DNA of 64,000 nt. Origin: Anadara kagoshimensis (taxonomy: Eukaryota; Mollusca; Bivalvia; Arcoida; Arcidae). The stretch is taken from NCBI GenBank assembly GCA_021292105.1, contig CM037868.1, positions 1,975,721 to 2,039,720 of the forward strand, in the 5' to 3' direction. Under the pieces are notes generated by a model. It did no database searches and had not been told where the DNA came from. It worked only from the letters and a program-made list of their open reading frames with translations. Shown piece by piece: positions 34,261 through 46,520 of this stretch; position 1 is the first letter of the stretch, and each line of letters opens with the position of its first letter. A program made the translations under genes and the position numbers.

Positions 34261-35416
34261 ATTTAAAGGTCACCGGTCACCAAATTTATCAATTTTGTAT
34301 TTTGCATTCCAATGGGTAGAATAGTCAATATTGATGTGTCTGACGGTTTCCCACGTCTTAGATTTACCTGTAATACACTAAAACCTTACCTGAACGAACT
34401 GCTAATACTCGGTAGTTTCCGACACCGCTCGTAACTTTCCGGCGACCTAATTGATGACGTACATGGTGTTAAGCTGCCGAGGAAAGACACATTACCTATA
34501 TATGTATCCATATATTACATGTGGGTTTGTGTGGCGTTTTGACGGGTTTTAAAGTTTGATTTCAAGTCAAAATGCTATATTTTGTGACGTTTGGAGATAA
34601 TAAAATCACAATGACCGATAAACATGTTTTTTCCACAAATTTCAGAACAAATTAAAGCCAGATTTACACAAGTCCTTCATGCAGCTTTCTAATTGTTTTG
34701 AATGTATTCAGATTAAATATTACGAGATAAGTCAGGGAGTGGTATAATCATTTAAGACAATTCAATTTATTATGAATCAATTCAGTCAAATAAATAGATT
34801 TTAAACAATTTTAATTTTCAAAATTAATTTAATTCCGTAATTCATTCAGTTCACACGTTCAAACAAAGTCTTGTATGCCCTGTTCAAATTAACCAATCTC
34901 ATTTAACTTTAATTTATTCGATTTTCAGAATCCATCAAAAATGACAAATAGCATTTACTGGGTATATCATAAAGATAATCACACGTGTCAATTAATGTTG
35001 CATATTGTAAGGTAAATTGTTGATTACAGGTGGTAGATGCCTACTTCTAAACAGGATGTTTCCCAATGGACTGTAGCATATTGATAATCTCTTAATTACT
35101 GGTATCTGAGGGGTGTAAATCACGCTTTGAATGATATTAATTTATTGTAAATAAATGAAAGAAAGTTACACTCGACTTTTGAGTCCTTAGTTAGTTGAGC
35201 ATAATCTCACTGGTATCACATTTTGACAAAGTTCTTTTCGTCCCATTAAAATTAAAGCGTAATAAAGTTATTATATGAAATTTTTTATTATTTTTTTTAT
35301 TTCATCATGAAAACAGTGAAAATAAATGAGAATTAGAATTCTGATCAGTACTCCATCGGAAAATATCAACAAATATTTTTTTTTTTAAATTACCCACTGA
35401 CGTAAACTTCAATTTC

Positions 35417-35418
<2 letters not shown>

Positions 35419-35480
<62 letters not shown>
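35419..35480. repeat. (ATT)n microsatellite
   Basis: About 20 uninterrupted ATT triplets inside the 2.6-kb element. Confidence 0.95.
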
Positions 35481-35482
<2 letters not shown>

Positions 35483-36177
35483 ACTTACTGCAAATAAGGA
35501 ATAAGAAGCTATTGAATTGAAATTACTTTCATATTTAAGTAATCCTGGGATGAAATATTTTCATTGAGAGACAATAAGAAGTTATTTTTTAAACCTGTAT
35601 TTTGATATTTTCGTTGTACAAAAAACTGCAGGTCTTGGATCTAGATTCTATCCGAAAACATGTTCTTTTGATTAATTACATGGGTAAATAATAATAATAA
35701 TAATAATAAATCATTGATTTTAATCTAACTTGAAAGAAATTTAAAAATGGGACACTTTCTAAAACAAATATAAATTAAAATCAATTTGAGGTCATAATAT
35801 GTCTGTACTAGAGAGAAAAGATTTTTTTAAAAATAAAAAACAAAAAATTGGGTTCTTTTTATTATTCCTTAGGATAAATAGATAAAAATAAAAAATAAAT
35901 TAATTAATTAATCAGAGATATGTAAAGATAATAAAAATGATATTAAATATTAATAAAAAATAATGTGAACAATATTTTAAATAAAAAACGGAAATTTGGG
36001 TTCTTTTATTATTTGTTGCGATAAATAGATAAATAAATAAATAAAAAATAAATAAATAAATAAATAACTCAAAGAGATATGTAAAGATAATTAAAATGAT
36101 ATTAAATATTAATGAAAATTAATGTGAAAACTACTTTAAATAAAAACGGAAATTTGGGTTCTTTAATTATTTGTTGT

Positions 36178-36179
36178 GA

Positions 36180-36227
<48 letters not shown>

Positions 36228-36240
36228 AAAAATAAATAAC
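36178..36240. repeat. (AAAT)n microsatellite
   Basis: Runs of AAAT, with similar shorter runs at 36023-36066 and 36360-36397, inside the repeated blocks of the 2.6-kb element. Confidence 0.9.
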
Positions 36241-36364
36241 TCAGAGATATGTAAAGATTAAAATGATATTAAATATTAATGAAAATTAATATGAACAATA
36301 TTTTAAATGAAAAACGGAAATTGGGGTTCTTTTATTATTTGTTGTGATAAATGGATATAAATAA

Positions 36365-36398
<34 letters not shown>

Positions 36399-36876
36399 AT
36401 CAAAAGAAATGTAAAATTATGTTTTGTAAAAGTATTAGTAAAAAGTATATTATACTTAGAGCAAACACAAATATAGTTTTTTCCCTTATTTATTTCTTAT
36501 TATTATGTTTATTTTTTATTAATTTTTTTCTGCTGAAGTCAACTGAAATACCCAATGCTAAAAAATAAATAAATATGTAAAAACAATAGAAGTTATTTCC
36601 GATAAATCTGGGTAATAAATGCAGTTCACTATACAAGCTTCATTTACTAAATAGCTGGGATAACACCTTCTGCGTCACTTCCGGTTTTGTGCCCTTTTAC
36701 TACCAAAGGGAGATAACACAGTTTTTCAACAGTTTCAGGACTTTAATTTACGCTGTAGAAAAGGATAGAAATGATTAAAAAATGTTATTTGTGGCTAAAT
36801 CGACTTTTTATGATGTAATCTTTCGGAAAATAATACTAAAAAAAAATCGGTTTTTGGTGACCGGTGACCTTTAAAT

Positions 36877-38982
36877 TGATGTTCTATTGATAGACGTAAA
36901 ATCTAATCAATATTAGTTGATAGACAAAAAAAATATACGGCTTAATTAAGAAATCCATATTGTATCATTAGACAATTAAATAGTGTATCTACACAATGTA
37001 CCTTGTCAAGGTAGAATATCATCACATATGAACCCTGGCAAATTTTATATAGAATTTCTGTTAACGTTGATTCATTTCGTATTTAAGTTTATATTAGCTA
37101 TAACAATATAGAAAAAAATAATCAGCAATTTATAAAACCGGTGCAGGTTTTTAATTTTAGAGATTTTTTAATATACATGTACAAAATTATGTTGCGTTCA
37201 GTTAAGTTATATCAGACACGACAATGAATCCTGGATGGAAATTTGCAAATTATGTTGATTAAACAGATTCACTATGAAAAATTTTCAAATTTTCTTTTTG
37301 GTTTTCCTAAGATGTAATTAAAGTCTTAAACTAAATCTAAAATTAATATAACAAATGAAATTCTAACTACACCTTCAATAAAGAAATTTGGAAGATAAAT
37401 TAATGAAAATATTAACTTCGTCATAAAGTATAAAGACTAATTTGTCACGTGAGTCACGTGAGTATTACACTTTTAAGGCTGGCTGATAGATGTTATCAAA
37501 ATAAAAATAAAAACTACATTTGTTTTACAAGTTAAAGTGAAAGGAACAGCTGAATGGGGTGAATAAGCATTTGAATACTTACACATAATTTTAAATTCTA
37601 AGTGAATTGCGCGACCAAATACTTCGAACAATGTGTGGTAAGTTAACATTCGATGGTTTGTAGTACGAACAAATACTGTCCACAATGTGTGGTACACTAA
37701 CGCTCGATGGTTTGTAGTACGAACACATACTGTCAATAATGTGTGGTACGCTAACTCTCGATGGTTTGTACTAAATATACGACCAGATGATGTATTGTAT
37801 GTACATTGTACAGCCAAAGGTGGCCAATGCGATAATGCTTGCTGGTTACGTAGCCATAGGTGAAATTTACAACCCGAGTGGCTAATAGGGACAGTATGGT
37901 GAAGTTTTTTGGCTTTGTCAGAAAAAGTAAAACTTTAGAAAACTAAACCTCCAAGACAAATGAAAAGCAGTATGCTAAAACCATGTAGCCTTGTTGGACT
38001 ATGTAATACCCTTAGTCGTGGACATAACAAAACTGAAATATTTTTTTCATCTTCCAACAAAAAAAAAATAAAAAAATAAAAATAAAAAATAAAAATAAAA
38101 AAAAAATTGTCAAAGGTAAATACAAACCGAAAACGACCGCAGTAGATTTTCTAAATGCTAAAAATAGTTACTGACTCGTTGTATACCCTTTTATTCAAAA
38201 GTAAACAAACGTTAATGGGGAGTGTTTAAACCTTTTATCATACATGTCATTTGAATAACATCAATAGACTTCAAACATGACAAACAACTGTAAATAGACA
38301 AAAGAAAGATAGAGGAATTACGTAAGAATTACACATAATATCTAAACAATATAGATATTAAGTGTATCTACACAACATATCTTATTTCTACTGAATATAG
38401 TCATACCTGAACACTTGCCAATTCTTGATGAAATTATTGTAAACACTGATTTTAATTGATATTAGTCACACAAGATTTAAAGACAAAAATAATATATTTA
38501 TAATACTGATACAAACATTTTTATTTAAAGGTTTTTGTTATATGCATGATGAGTACAAAAATTAATGTGTACAATGTGTGGTACGCTAACTTTCGATGGA
38601 AAGTAGAATATACGACCAGATGATGTGTTTAAAATACCAAATACATGTTAATTGTACAGCCAGATAGAGCCAATGCGGTAATGCTTGCTGATTGTGAAGG
38701 CATAGTAAAAGTTAAATTTACAACCCGAGAAGAAAAGTTAGAAAACCAAACCACCGAGACAAATGAAGAGCAGTACGCTAAACCCCTGTACCTTTTCGGA
38801 CTATGTAATATCCGTAGCCGTGGCCATTACAAAATTGACATATGTTTTAATCTTTGAATCTTCAAACAAAAAGAAACAATTTTCAAATGTAAATAGAAAC
38901 CGAAATTGTGCAAAGAAGACTTTCCAAATGATAAAAATAGTTACTTACTTGTTTTTTACCCTTATATTTAAAAGTAAACAAA
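36877..38982. repeat. Unit 2 duplicon sequence with 54-bp array (37615-37770)
   Basis: Matches 20160-22323. It includes three units of the 54-bp repeat (GTGTGGTACGCTAACTCTCG, ATGGTTTGTA) and an A/AAAAT-rich run at 38055-38108. The frames at 37473-37817 and 38645-38990 run through repeats and lack recognisable domains. No gene is supported. Confidence 0.65.
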
Positions 38983-39220
38983 TAATGTAAAAGGGATTAT
39001 TTTCGCGGGGTGAAAATTTCGCGATTTCTAAAATCTGACATTTCGCGTAAGTGTATTATCGCGTTACCGATATAACGTGGGTGTATATTCTGTATATTAT
39101 GAAATATATAAACCTGTATTGTTGTCAAAATTCGCGCGGGAAAAACATTCGCGGTAAATTGTTTAGCTCGAAATAGGCGAAAAAATTTTCCAGGCCAAAA
39201 ATTTTTCCTCTTTACAGTAT
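38983..39220. mobile_element. TIR element rich in TTCGCG, unit 2 copy
   Basis: Paralogue of 22324-22628, with AATGTAAAAGGGATTATTTT at the left and TTTTTCCTCTTTACAGTAT at the right. About 65 bp shorter than the unit 1 copy because of internal deletion. Confidence 0.6.
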
Positions 39221-39734
39221 GAATAGGGAATATTTAAACCTTAATATCATGCATGTCATTTGAATAACATCAATAGACGTTAAACCTAACAAACAACTGT
39301 AAATAGACAAAAAAAAAAAGATAGAAGAATAACTTAAGAATTACATAAGGTATCTGCACAATATATCTAAGTATAGCTGAATATACTCATACCTGAACAC
39401 TTGCCAATTCTATATGAAATTATTTTAAATAGTGATTCAATTTTTTATTTTAAATGATATTAATCACACCGGAATAATGGACAAAAATAATCTATTTATA
39501 GTACAGTTGCAACCATTATAATTTAGAGATCTTTGATATATGCAAGTTGATAACGAAAATTAAAAGAATTACAACAAAGTTATGTAAAGACGTTTATGTT
39601 AATCTTTGATTTGAATTACAACAATATATTAATCCCGATACACTTTAAAATCCATTTTGCGATCAATAGATTTCGAAATTTCTTTTATATATTTCATTAC
39701 ATCTACGTAATGACAAATATTCATTGGACAGATA

Positions 39735-39850
39735 TGATGTTATTATGTCTAGTAGCAGGTGTATCAACTATACGCCTATCACTGGATATATTTTGTTATA
39801 CAAACCGCCAGTACAAAGTCAATGTTTCAAAATATTCCAATCTTGTCAGA
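39735..39850 (+). pseudogene. Possible ancient cGLR fragment, plus strand, unit 2
   Basis: Within a 98-codon plus-strand frame (39596-39892) the text CLVAGVSTIRLSLDIFCYTN followed by RQYKVNV aligns with the cGLR motif CMVGGVSTGRLLLATLCYLS, GQYKEVV: 15 of the first 26 positions agree by eye. The rest of the frame has no family similarity that I can see. The orientation is opposite to the three genes. It may be a decayed inverted cGLR piece; chance is not excluded. Confidence 0.35.
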
Positions 39851-40314
39851 TTTCAGTACAACCTGTACAGTAGAGACCGGTCAAAAATTTGACAGTAAGC
39901 TAATACATAGATTCTGAATAATCAGGTAATCTCGATTCCTACTTAGAAACATATATATATATGTATATATCTGGACAGTTTTCGATAACTGCAATCTATG
40001 TTTCTATATCAATTCTACCACAGATTAGTACTATCTGAAACAGTTGACAGTGACTTTTTCATTTCTTTTCGTTAGATCATTGGTAAACTTTCGACAACAC
40101 TGTACTGTGCCACGTATTTTTTACTTCCCTCTGGTACGTACCGTCTGCCCTGTTTTAGGTTCATTGAAAATTGTCAGCAAATGTTTTCTATAGACCACAG
40201 CATCTAAGTGGTCTATATTTGTGAATGTATACGAACCACAATGCTTCTTGACGATTAAATACGTACTTGACTGATGAAAGATCCTAGTGTGAGAAAATCT
40301 GTCAGTACAGCAGT
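39851..40314. other. Duplicon sequence before unit 3 boundary
   Basis: Counterpart of 23216-23829. No gene. Contains a short (TA)n run at 39953-39968. Confidence 0.5.
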
Positions 40315-40485
40315 TTTGTCATTTTACCCTTTTCAAGATTAATTCACTTCTTAGAGCGGGACAATCCTGGGATTCTTAATTCGAGTAATAATGTTTTCAC
40401 CCTTTTCAAGACAGACTGTTTCACTTTTGTTGAAGCAAATAGTCAGTGTATGTTGAAGTGGAATTGTTTGTCCAAGTCAAGATAA
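40315..40485 (+). repeat. SINE-tail-derived tandem units at start of unit 3
   Basis: Two to three decayed units (CAAGATTAATTCACTTCTTA, GAGTAATAATGTTTTCACCC, TTGTCCAAGTCAAGAT). One unit fewer than at 23830-24112, with a deletion joining CAGTACAGCAG to TTTTGTCATTTTACC. Confidence 0.6.
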
Positions 40486-40489
40486 AAAA

Positions 40490-40945
40490 CGAACATACTT
40501 AAGTGATGACTTTGATACTGACAATGAAGGAAAACACGGTTATATTCACCAGGGGACTTAGGCCGGGTTCTGCGGAAGGATAAGTGTCTCCTAGTGTGTT
40601 ACCAAAGTCTGCCACATGTGAAATTGAAATAAAAACAATGGAACTATGGGGTTTCAAATATATCAAAAACAAACATACTAATTCATGTCTGAATCACAAT
40701 CCAGAGGGAAAGTAAAACTTTGGAACTGACAAGTCATATAATACACGTGAATTTATAGGGGAAGTGAGGCCAGGTGTTCCGGGAAAATATTCATCTCCTG
40801 TTTCACTAGCTACACCCGCCATGTGTGTAATCAAAATTCTGTGAAAGGAACATGGAACTATGGAACGTGAATCATATCAAGGACAATCGTGGACACAGAG
40901 ACATCAAACATATCAACAATACGGTGTTGGCTAAGATATTTTGGA
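40490..40945 (-). pseudogene. Nested RT-family 3' ends in unit 3
   Basis: Same double-tail structure as 24115-24610: CACCAGGGGACTTAGGCC, then AACAAACATACTAATTCATG, GAAGTGAGGCCAGGTG and AACATATCAACAATACGG. No frame is kept. Confidence 0.65.
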
Positions 40946-43624
40946 TACATTAACATAATCTATATAAACAATAATGTGATCATTGTCGTAACAATTGGAT
41001 GGTCAGTAATATCAGTTTAATTTTTCCAATTGAGATTTGAACTTAACTTAGTGCTAAAATATTAAGAGTGCCTTGATCAAAGTTTTTCATAAACATGGAC
41101 TTGTTTTCCATTAGTATGCACCTATTTTATAACACTAAATATGATAATTATGTGTCAATCTACATCATTAACATAGGCAGAAAAATTACCAAAAAGAACG
41201 ATAACGCTGGAATATATTTGAATCAAGTTTAATATAACCTTCATAATGTATAAATAAAAATGACATAATTATGTTTCTAAATTTTTTGTTAAAAAGTCAC
41301 AGACAGCAATAAAAACAATCATCTTCCATAATAATGATAAAAAGTAATAAATATTGTACGAAAATACAATCATCCAATGAAACTATTGAAGATTAAGGGT
41401 GTTAGTTTTTATAAAAATTCACTATTATTAAACTATTGAAATAATTAAAACAAAAACAAACATTCTCAAAACATCTTTAAGATGTTTTTACTCAGATTAC
41501 ATGTGATAATGGGTGTTTTTAATTGTCAATGTTTTACAACTCATCGTATGATAAAACACTTTATCTCAGTTCGGTTATTAGATATAATATTGATTTTGTT
41601 CTAATAAAATCAGAAAATATGTCAACATATCTTCTGATTTAATTTTCCACCCAAAATAAAGACAATTGTTGATGGACAATATGATATTGTCAAAATAAAC
41701 TTTATAGAGTCAAATATCCCAAAACATTCAGACATAGTGATTTTTTTTATTTGATTTTAAATACATGTATCTAATTTTGATACAAGACACGTCATATCAT
41801 GTTTATGTAATTTTCAAAGTAAATCAAAATCTATAGGTAGATGCACAGCACATAAAACCGATACAAATTTACTTAGACAGATGAACAAAAAATAGATATG
41901 TTGTTTTCTATATATCTCCCTCAAAAAGTTTTCAAGAGAATAAATATAGTGCCATAATTTATTTTTGGTGAATATTTAGAATACATTGATATTGTTATAA
42001 ACATATTGATATCCAATACTTCAACTACCTCATTTCTGGTAAGTTAGAATAACGGTCCAATACAAATAAATGTATTAAATGAAACAGAATTCTAGTTAAA
42101 ATCAATGTGTATCACAATAAAAACTTTAATCGAAAGATATTTCAATTCCAGAATATACTGATTTAGGTTTCAACGCCTGCATTCCTATATTCAAAACCTT
42201 TATTCTAACCAAAGATAAGAAACAATAAGTGTCTGATAAAATAATCAATATCAAATGAAACAATATTATCCAGCATCAATGTACAAAAATATAAGATAAG
42301 TTAAAACCAAAATATATTTATTCAAAACTACCATGTAGAATGCAATTATAGGCTTACGTGTATAAAATGAAACAGAATACTATCTTAAAAACATATGTCA
42401 AGATTTTGAGGTAAATAAGAAGATATATTCATTCCATTTTGAAATTGAGTTTGGTTTATGAAAACATGTTGTTACGATAGTTTTTTAAAAATGTGAAGAC
42501 ATCTATGCAACAACGCGATTGATAATGGTTGATAATGGTCTTTCCATCTCCGTGGAAAGTTGGTAGTGATTGTTCTTTCGCAAGCAATTAGCATTACAAA
42601 ATGAAAGTCACTCGTAAAATCATTTGTTGAGAGACAATATGACGTTGGAAAAACATTTTAGAGTTAATATCTATAGTAAGACATAGAGATTTTACCTTAC
42701 ACAACTAAATTTGATGCGACAGTTTAGCAACGTTGTCTCATGTCCGTATATGTTTTTTTCAAAGTTAATTCAAATCCATTGGTAAACAAAAAGCGTATGA
42801 CACAGACACGGTTTAACATAGACAGACAATAAGATGTCTCAAATAGGAGACAAGGGTACAAATGTAGTAAAAACTAAACCAGAATGCTGGTCAAAACCAA
42901 TGCAATGTACAAAAATCTGAAGTACTAAAAATTTAATGTGAAGATATATTAATTCAAAACTACAATAATTTAATTTCAACACACATATTTTCATATTCAC
43001 AACTTAAACTTACTCACTACCAGAAAGTAAGAATAAGATTCCGATACAAACATAGTTTCACGTGAAGTAAAGGAAACAGAATATCATAATAAAAATATAC
43101 TAAAACTATGAAGTTAATCAGAAGATATCATATGTCCATTTGAAACTTAGTTCTGTTTATCATCTCATATTGTTATCGTTAGTTTTCAAAAAGGTGATGA
43201 AATCTGTTCAACAACGGATGGATGGTTTTGAGATTAAAAGATTTTATAAAAACCCAGTATAACTACATTCTAGTTGTAATTAAAATAAAAAAGTTCTCGA
43301 AAACTATTAAATGTGGTTTTTCCTAAAATTGTAGCGAATAAAAGAATTTTTAATTGTTTAAATACTAAAATTTCGATAAAACAATTCAGCACTTTATCTC
43401 AGTGTAACCATATATAATGTTGATTTTGTGCCAATAAAAAGGAAAATATATGAATGCTTATATCATGTAAAATAATGTTAATTGTAGATGGGCAATATGA
43501 CATTTGTAAACTTAGTTTTTCAAATACCCAAAATCATTCTACAAGATGACAAAAACATAATTAGACGACAAGCGTATGAAACAGACACGAATTTACTTTT
43601 GTTGTTTGTTTCAGATTTGTCTTT
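40946..43624. other. Gene-free 3' flank of cGLR 3 with decayed cGLR 3' ends
   Basis: At 42478-42560 the text ATGTGAAGACATCTATGCAACAAC, GCGAT..ATAATGGT, CTTTCCATCTCCGTG matches the last codons of the cGLR genes (minus strand), and then jumps to SINE body (AAAGTTGGTAGTGATTGTTCTTTCGC, 42555-42580). A second relic, TTAGTTTTCAAAAAGGTGATG, lies at 43178. The flank words ATGA.ACAGACACG..TTTAC recur several times (41845, 42800, 43575). These are remains of extra gene copies or repeated 3' flanks. No intact frame is present. Confidence 0.45.
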
Positions 43625-45933
43625 TTAGTTTCCAAACATGTGTCGACATCTCTGCAACAACGCGATAGCTAATGGCCTTTCTATCACCGTGATGAATTTG
43701 TCCCCGTGTGCTGCTATATATAGTTCATTCAGAGTATAGCTCATTCTGTCTCTACATCCCATATGATAATATGATAGAAACAAAAGAACGTTACAATATA
43801 CAACTGGTGGTATACATGCTATTTGAAAATCAGAATGTTGTACAAGTTCTGTTTCTATTTCTTGTGGGTAGAACTTGTGTTTTGTAAAACAAATAAAGAT
43901 TCTTACAATAACACCGAGTCTCAACTTCTGATTCAAAGGTAAACCTTTACCGCAAATTAAATCAACGTATGGATGATCAGTTCCAATGTCATTATTTAAT
44001 CCTAGATATAATAAGTAAGCCTTAAACTCCTTCAGAACTTTCTGTACAATAGTGACCACTTCCTTGTATTGTCCACTCAGATAACATAACGTAGCCAGTA
44101 GTAACCTCCCGGTACACACATCACCGACCATACAGTTATTTTTAATGAACTGTTTTAACCCTCTGATTTGTCTGTAACGACTTTTATGTGATGTCGTTGT
44201 TTGTGTTGCCTTGAACATAAGTGGTAAAATGTACATAGCACTGTTACGAAACATCATAAGAGAAAGTAAGGCACTGGGTAGAACTTGTGTTTTGTAAAAC
44301 AAATAAAGATTCTTACAATAACACCGAGTCTCAACTTCTGATTCAAAGGTAAACCTTTACCGCAAATTAAATCAACGTATGGATGATCAGTTCCAATGTC
44401 ATTATTTAATCCTAGATATAATAAGTCAGCCTTAAACTCCTTCAGAACTTTCTGTACAATAGTGACCACTTCCTTGTATTGTCCACTCAGATAACATAAC
44501 GTAGCCAGTAGTAACCTCCTGGTACTCACATCACCGACCATGCAGTTATTTATAATGAACTGTTTTAACCCTCTGATTTGTCTATAACGACTTTTATGTG
44601 ATCTTGTTGTTTGAGTTTTCATGTACAGAAATGGAACAATGTTAATTGTAGTGATAAAAAACATCCTTAAAGTAAGTATTGCATTGTCTGTTGAATTGAT
44701 TGACTGCTGCATCATAGAACTAATAATGGAATTTAGTTTTATAGATGCATTTAAATCAAGAATAAATGTATGAAATATTGTTTTAAAAAGTTCGACGTCA
44801 CATTGAAATTCTTTTAGTTCATTACTGATAGACATTGTGTTTGATGGTATGTACCTTGTCCTTACAAAATAAGATAAGCATGAAAAACACGGGATAAGTA
44901 GTAAGCTGTCTAACCCGTCGTTATACAATCTAAACAAATTATCAAACAATACTCTCCCCTTACTACCACAAACCTTACCCTCAAACATGTTGTTATCTTT
45001 AATAAAATAGTTTGGACAGTATTCATCACGAACCCACTTCATCAAAAGTCTTAAGCAAGTCCAAAAACAGTCAAGAAAAAGAAAATTTTCCTTGTTCCAA
45101 ACTATGCTTTCTTCTTCAATACTATAGAACAAACTTGTTTTTAAAAAATAAGAGCATAGTAATTCCTTAACTTTTACATTGATAACATATTTAAGAAATA
45201 GTTTTAGTAGTCCATAGCATACAAACTGTGTTTGATTAAAAGAATGCACTAATTTTTTCTCAGCAAGTGAGAAGGAAATTCGCCACTGCATGTCCCTTTC
45301 TTGTGAGTTCGGATTTCCAATAGGGACCAATAAGCAACCTTCTTCCACAATTTCCTGAATTAAATCTGGTGATGGCCAACTGTTATGTCTATCTCTATCA
45401 ATCCATTCTGATGCTATTTGAGGCCAAGGTTTACACTGCAAACATATCAAATAATCGAACTCAAGTTTCAATTCAGACTTAAACGTTGCACACGGCCCAT
45501 GAGCTTCTGTACGTGGGTGGACTTCCAGAACTTTACGAACAGTTTCGTCACGGATCAATACACTTGACAGAAACATACCCTCGGGAGTTTGTTTCATTGC
45601 TTTTCTTAAAATATCATCATTTATTCTTTTATGTAAATAACGAAGTTTTACAAAACCTGGTTTAATATCATTTGTATCAATGATTATATCTGTGTCCAAA
45701 ACCTCTGGATTGTCAGACAAAGTCACATTGTCAACTAACATCATCGTATCATAATCACTACTCGGAAGTGATAATCCTTCTGCTCTACTTCCACTATTTA
45801 TTACCCTAAACCTTACCATCATTGACATTATTTGATCCTTAAAGTAAACTTTTCGCCTTCTTATAAATACTGACTCTTCAGTTCCAAGTTTTAGATTAAG
45901 ACATGTCCATAACATATCTGAAATATCCTCCAT
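43625..45933 (-). pseudogene. cGAS-like receptor / Mab-21 gene 3, broken by internal duplication
   Basis: The frame starts at ATG 45933 (MEDISDMLWT) and runs 559 codons to 44254. It keeps SGSRAEGLSLPSSDYDTM with Asp60 and Asp62, and Asp160 in EFDYLICL, then the Mab-21 helices. Small in-frame indels occur relative to genes 1 and 2 (a two-residue gain, FLFLDCFW; a two-residue loss after FLKYVIN). At KFYP the sequence leaves the family and ends VPYFLL, because a 410-bp segment is tandemly repeated. The second copy (frame 44302-43625) supplies the missing C terminus through LAIALLQRCRHMFGN but in another frame. As drawn, the product loses the last part of the helical C-terminal half. The NTase core is intact, so a truncated protein is possible; I call it a probable pseudogene. 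Confidence 0.75.
43866..44685 (-). repeat. 410-bp tandem duplication inside cGLR 3
   Basis: Copies 43866-44275 and 44276-44685 both begin GGGTAGAACTTGTGTTTTGT. The first 330 bp are nearly identical; the last 75 bp differ strongly (TTTGTGTTGCCTTGAACATA against TTTGAGTTTTCATGTACAGA), the latter matching gene 2. The 410-bp period is not a multiple of three, which causes the frameshift. Confidence 0.9.
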
Positions 45934-46520
45934 CTTGAAATTAAAGGAATTTGTTCTTCACAAATATAATACAAACTGAAATTGTTTACTGTGAACTTTC
46001 CCAATGTCAAAAACGTACTAAGCCAATGTGTAATTTTACATTGAAATAAAATACACAAAATAAATATAGAGGAATAAATACAATGACTCGGTCAGAAATC
46101 CTTCTGATAAATAATGTAGACCTCTCCATAACAAAATTGGAAATGTTCTGTATTCGAATATCATGTACTTCCTGTTAAAACTTGTGTTCAAATGTTAAAA
46201 ACGTATTGACTCACTGTGCACTATTATAATGAATAGACACACACTTGTTCAATTTGTTTATAGTGAATAGATATAAAATATATCCATGAAAATAAATAGA
46301 ATAAATTAGGCACAGCCCGTCTTCCGATACATACCGAATCTTGTATTAGGTGGAATATGTTCAGAGACTGTCCATAACAGCACCAAAATATAAATTAAAA
46401 GAATCCTTTTTACGAATGTGAACACAAACCTAGTCTGCAGGAAACAAAAAAATTAGTCAGATACCTGTCTTCCAATAAATACTGACTTCTGTATTCGGAG
46501 GAATATGATAAGCGACTGAC
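45934..46520. other. Upstream flank of cGLR 3
   Basis: AT-rich, with blocks shared with 15476-16130 and 28233-29110 (CACAAATATAATACAAACTGAAA, CCAATAAATACTGA.T, GGAATATG.TAAGCGACTG). The AG-ended tract TTCCTTTAATTTCAAG precedes the ATG here too. No gene. Confidence 0.6.

Larger units (their letters stand above)
34261..36876. mobile_element. 2.6-kb non-coding element with perfect 21-bp terminal inverted repeats
   Basis: Both ends carry an identical 21-bp inverted repeat containing AAAGGTCACCGGTCACC. The element is absent at the corresponding place in unit 1 (near 20090). No transposase frame exists; the interior is AT-rich with (ATT)n at 35419-35480 and AAAT/AAATA runs, plus a roughly 150-200-bp repeated block (CGGAAATT.GGGTTCTTT, GAGATATGTAAAGAT, ATGATATTAAATATTAATGA) in three or four copies at 35840-36400. 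A clear target-site duplication could not be fixed. It is probably a non-autonomous DNA transposon; superfamily unknown. Confidence 0.7.

Noticed and set aside
39596..39892. 98-codon plus-strand gene
   Set aside because: Only the middle segment resembles a family; the paralogous copy at 23.1 kb is frameshifted, and the ends are low-complexity AT-rich text.
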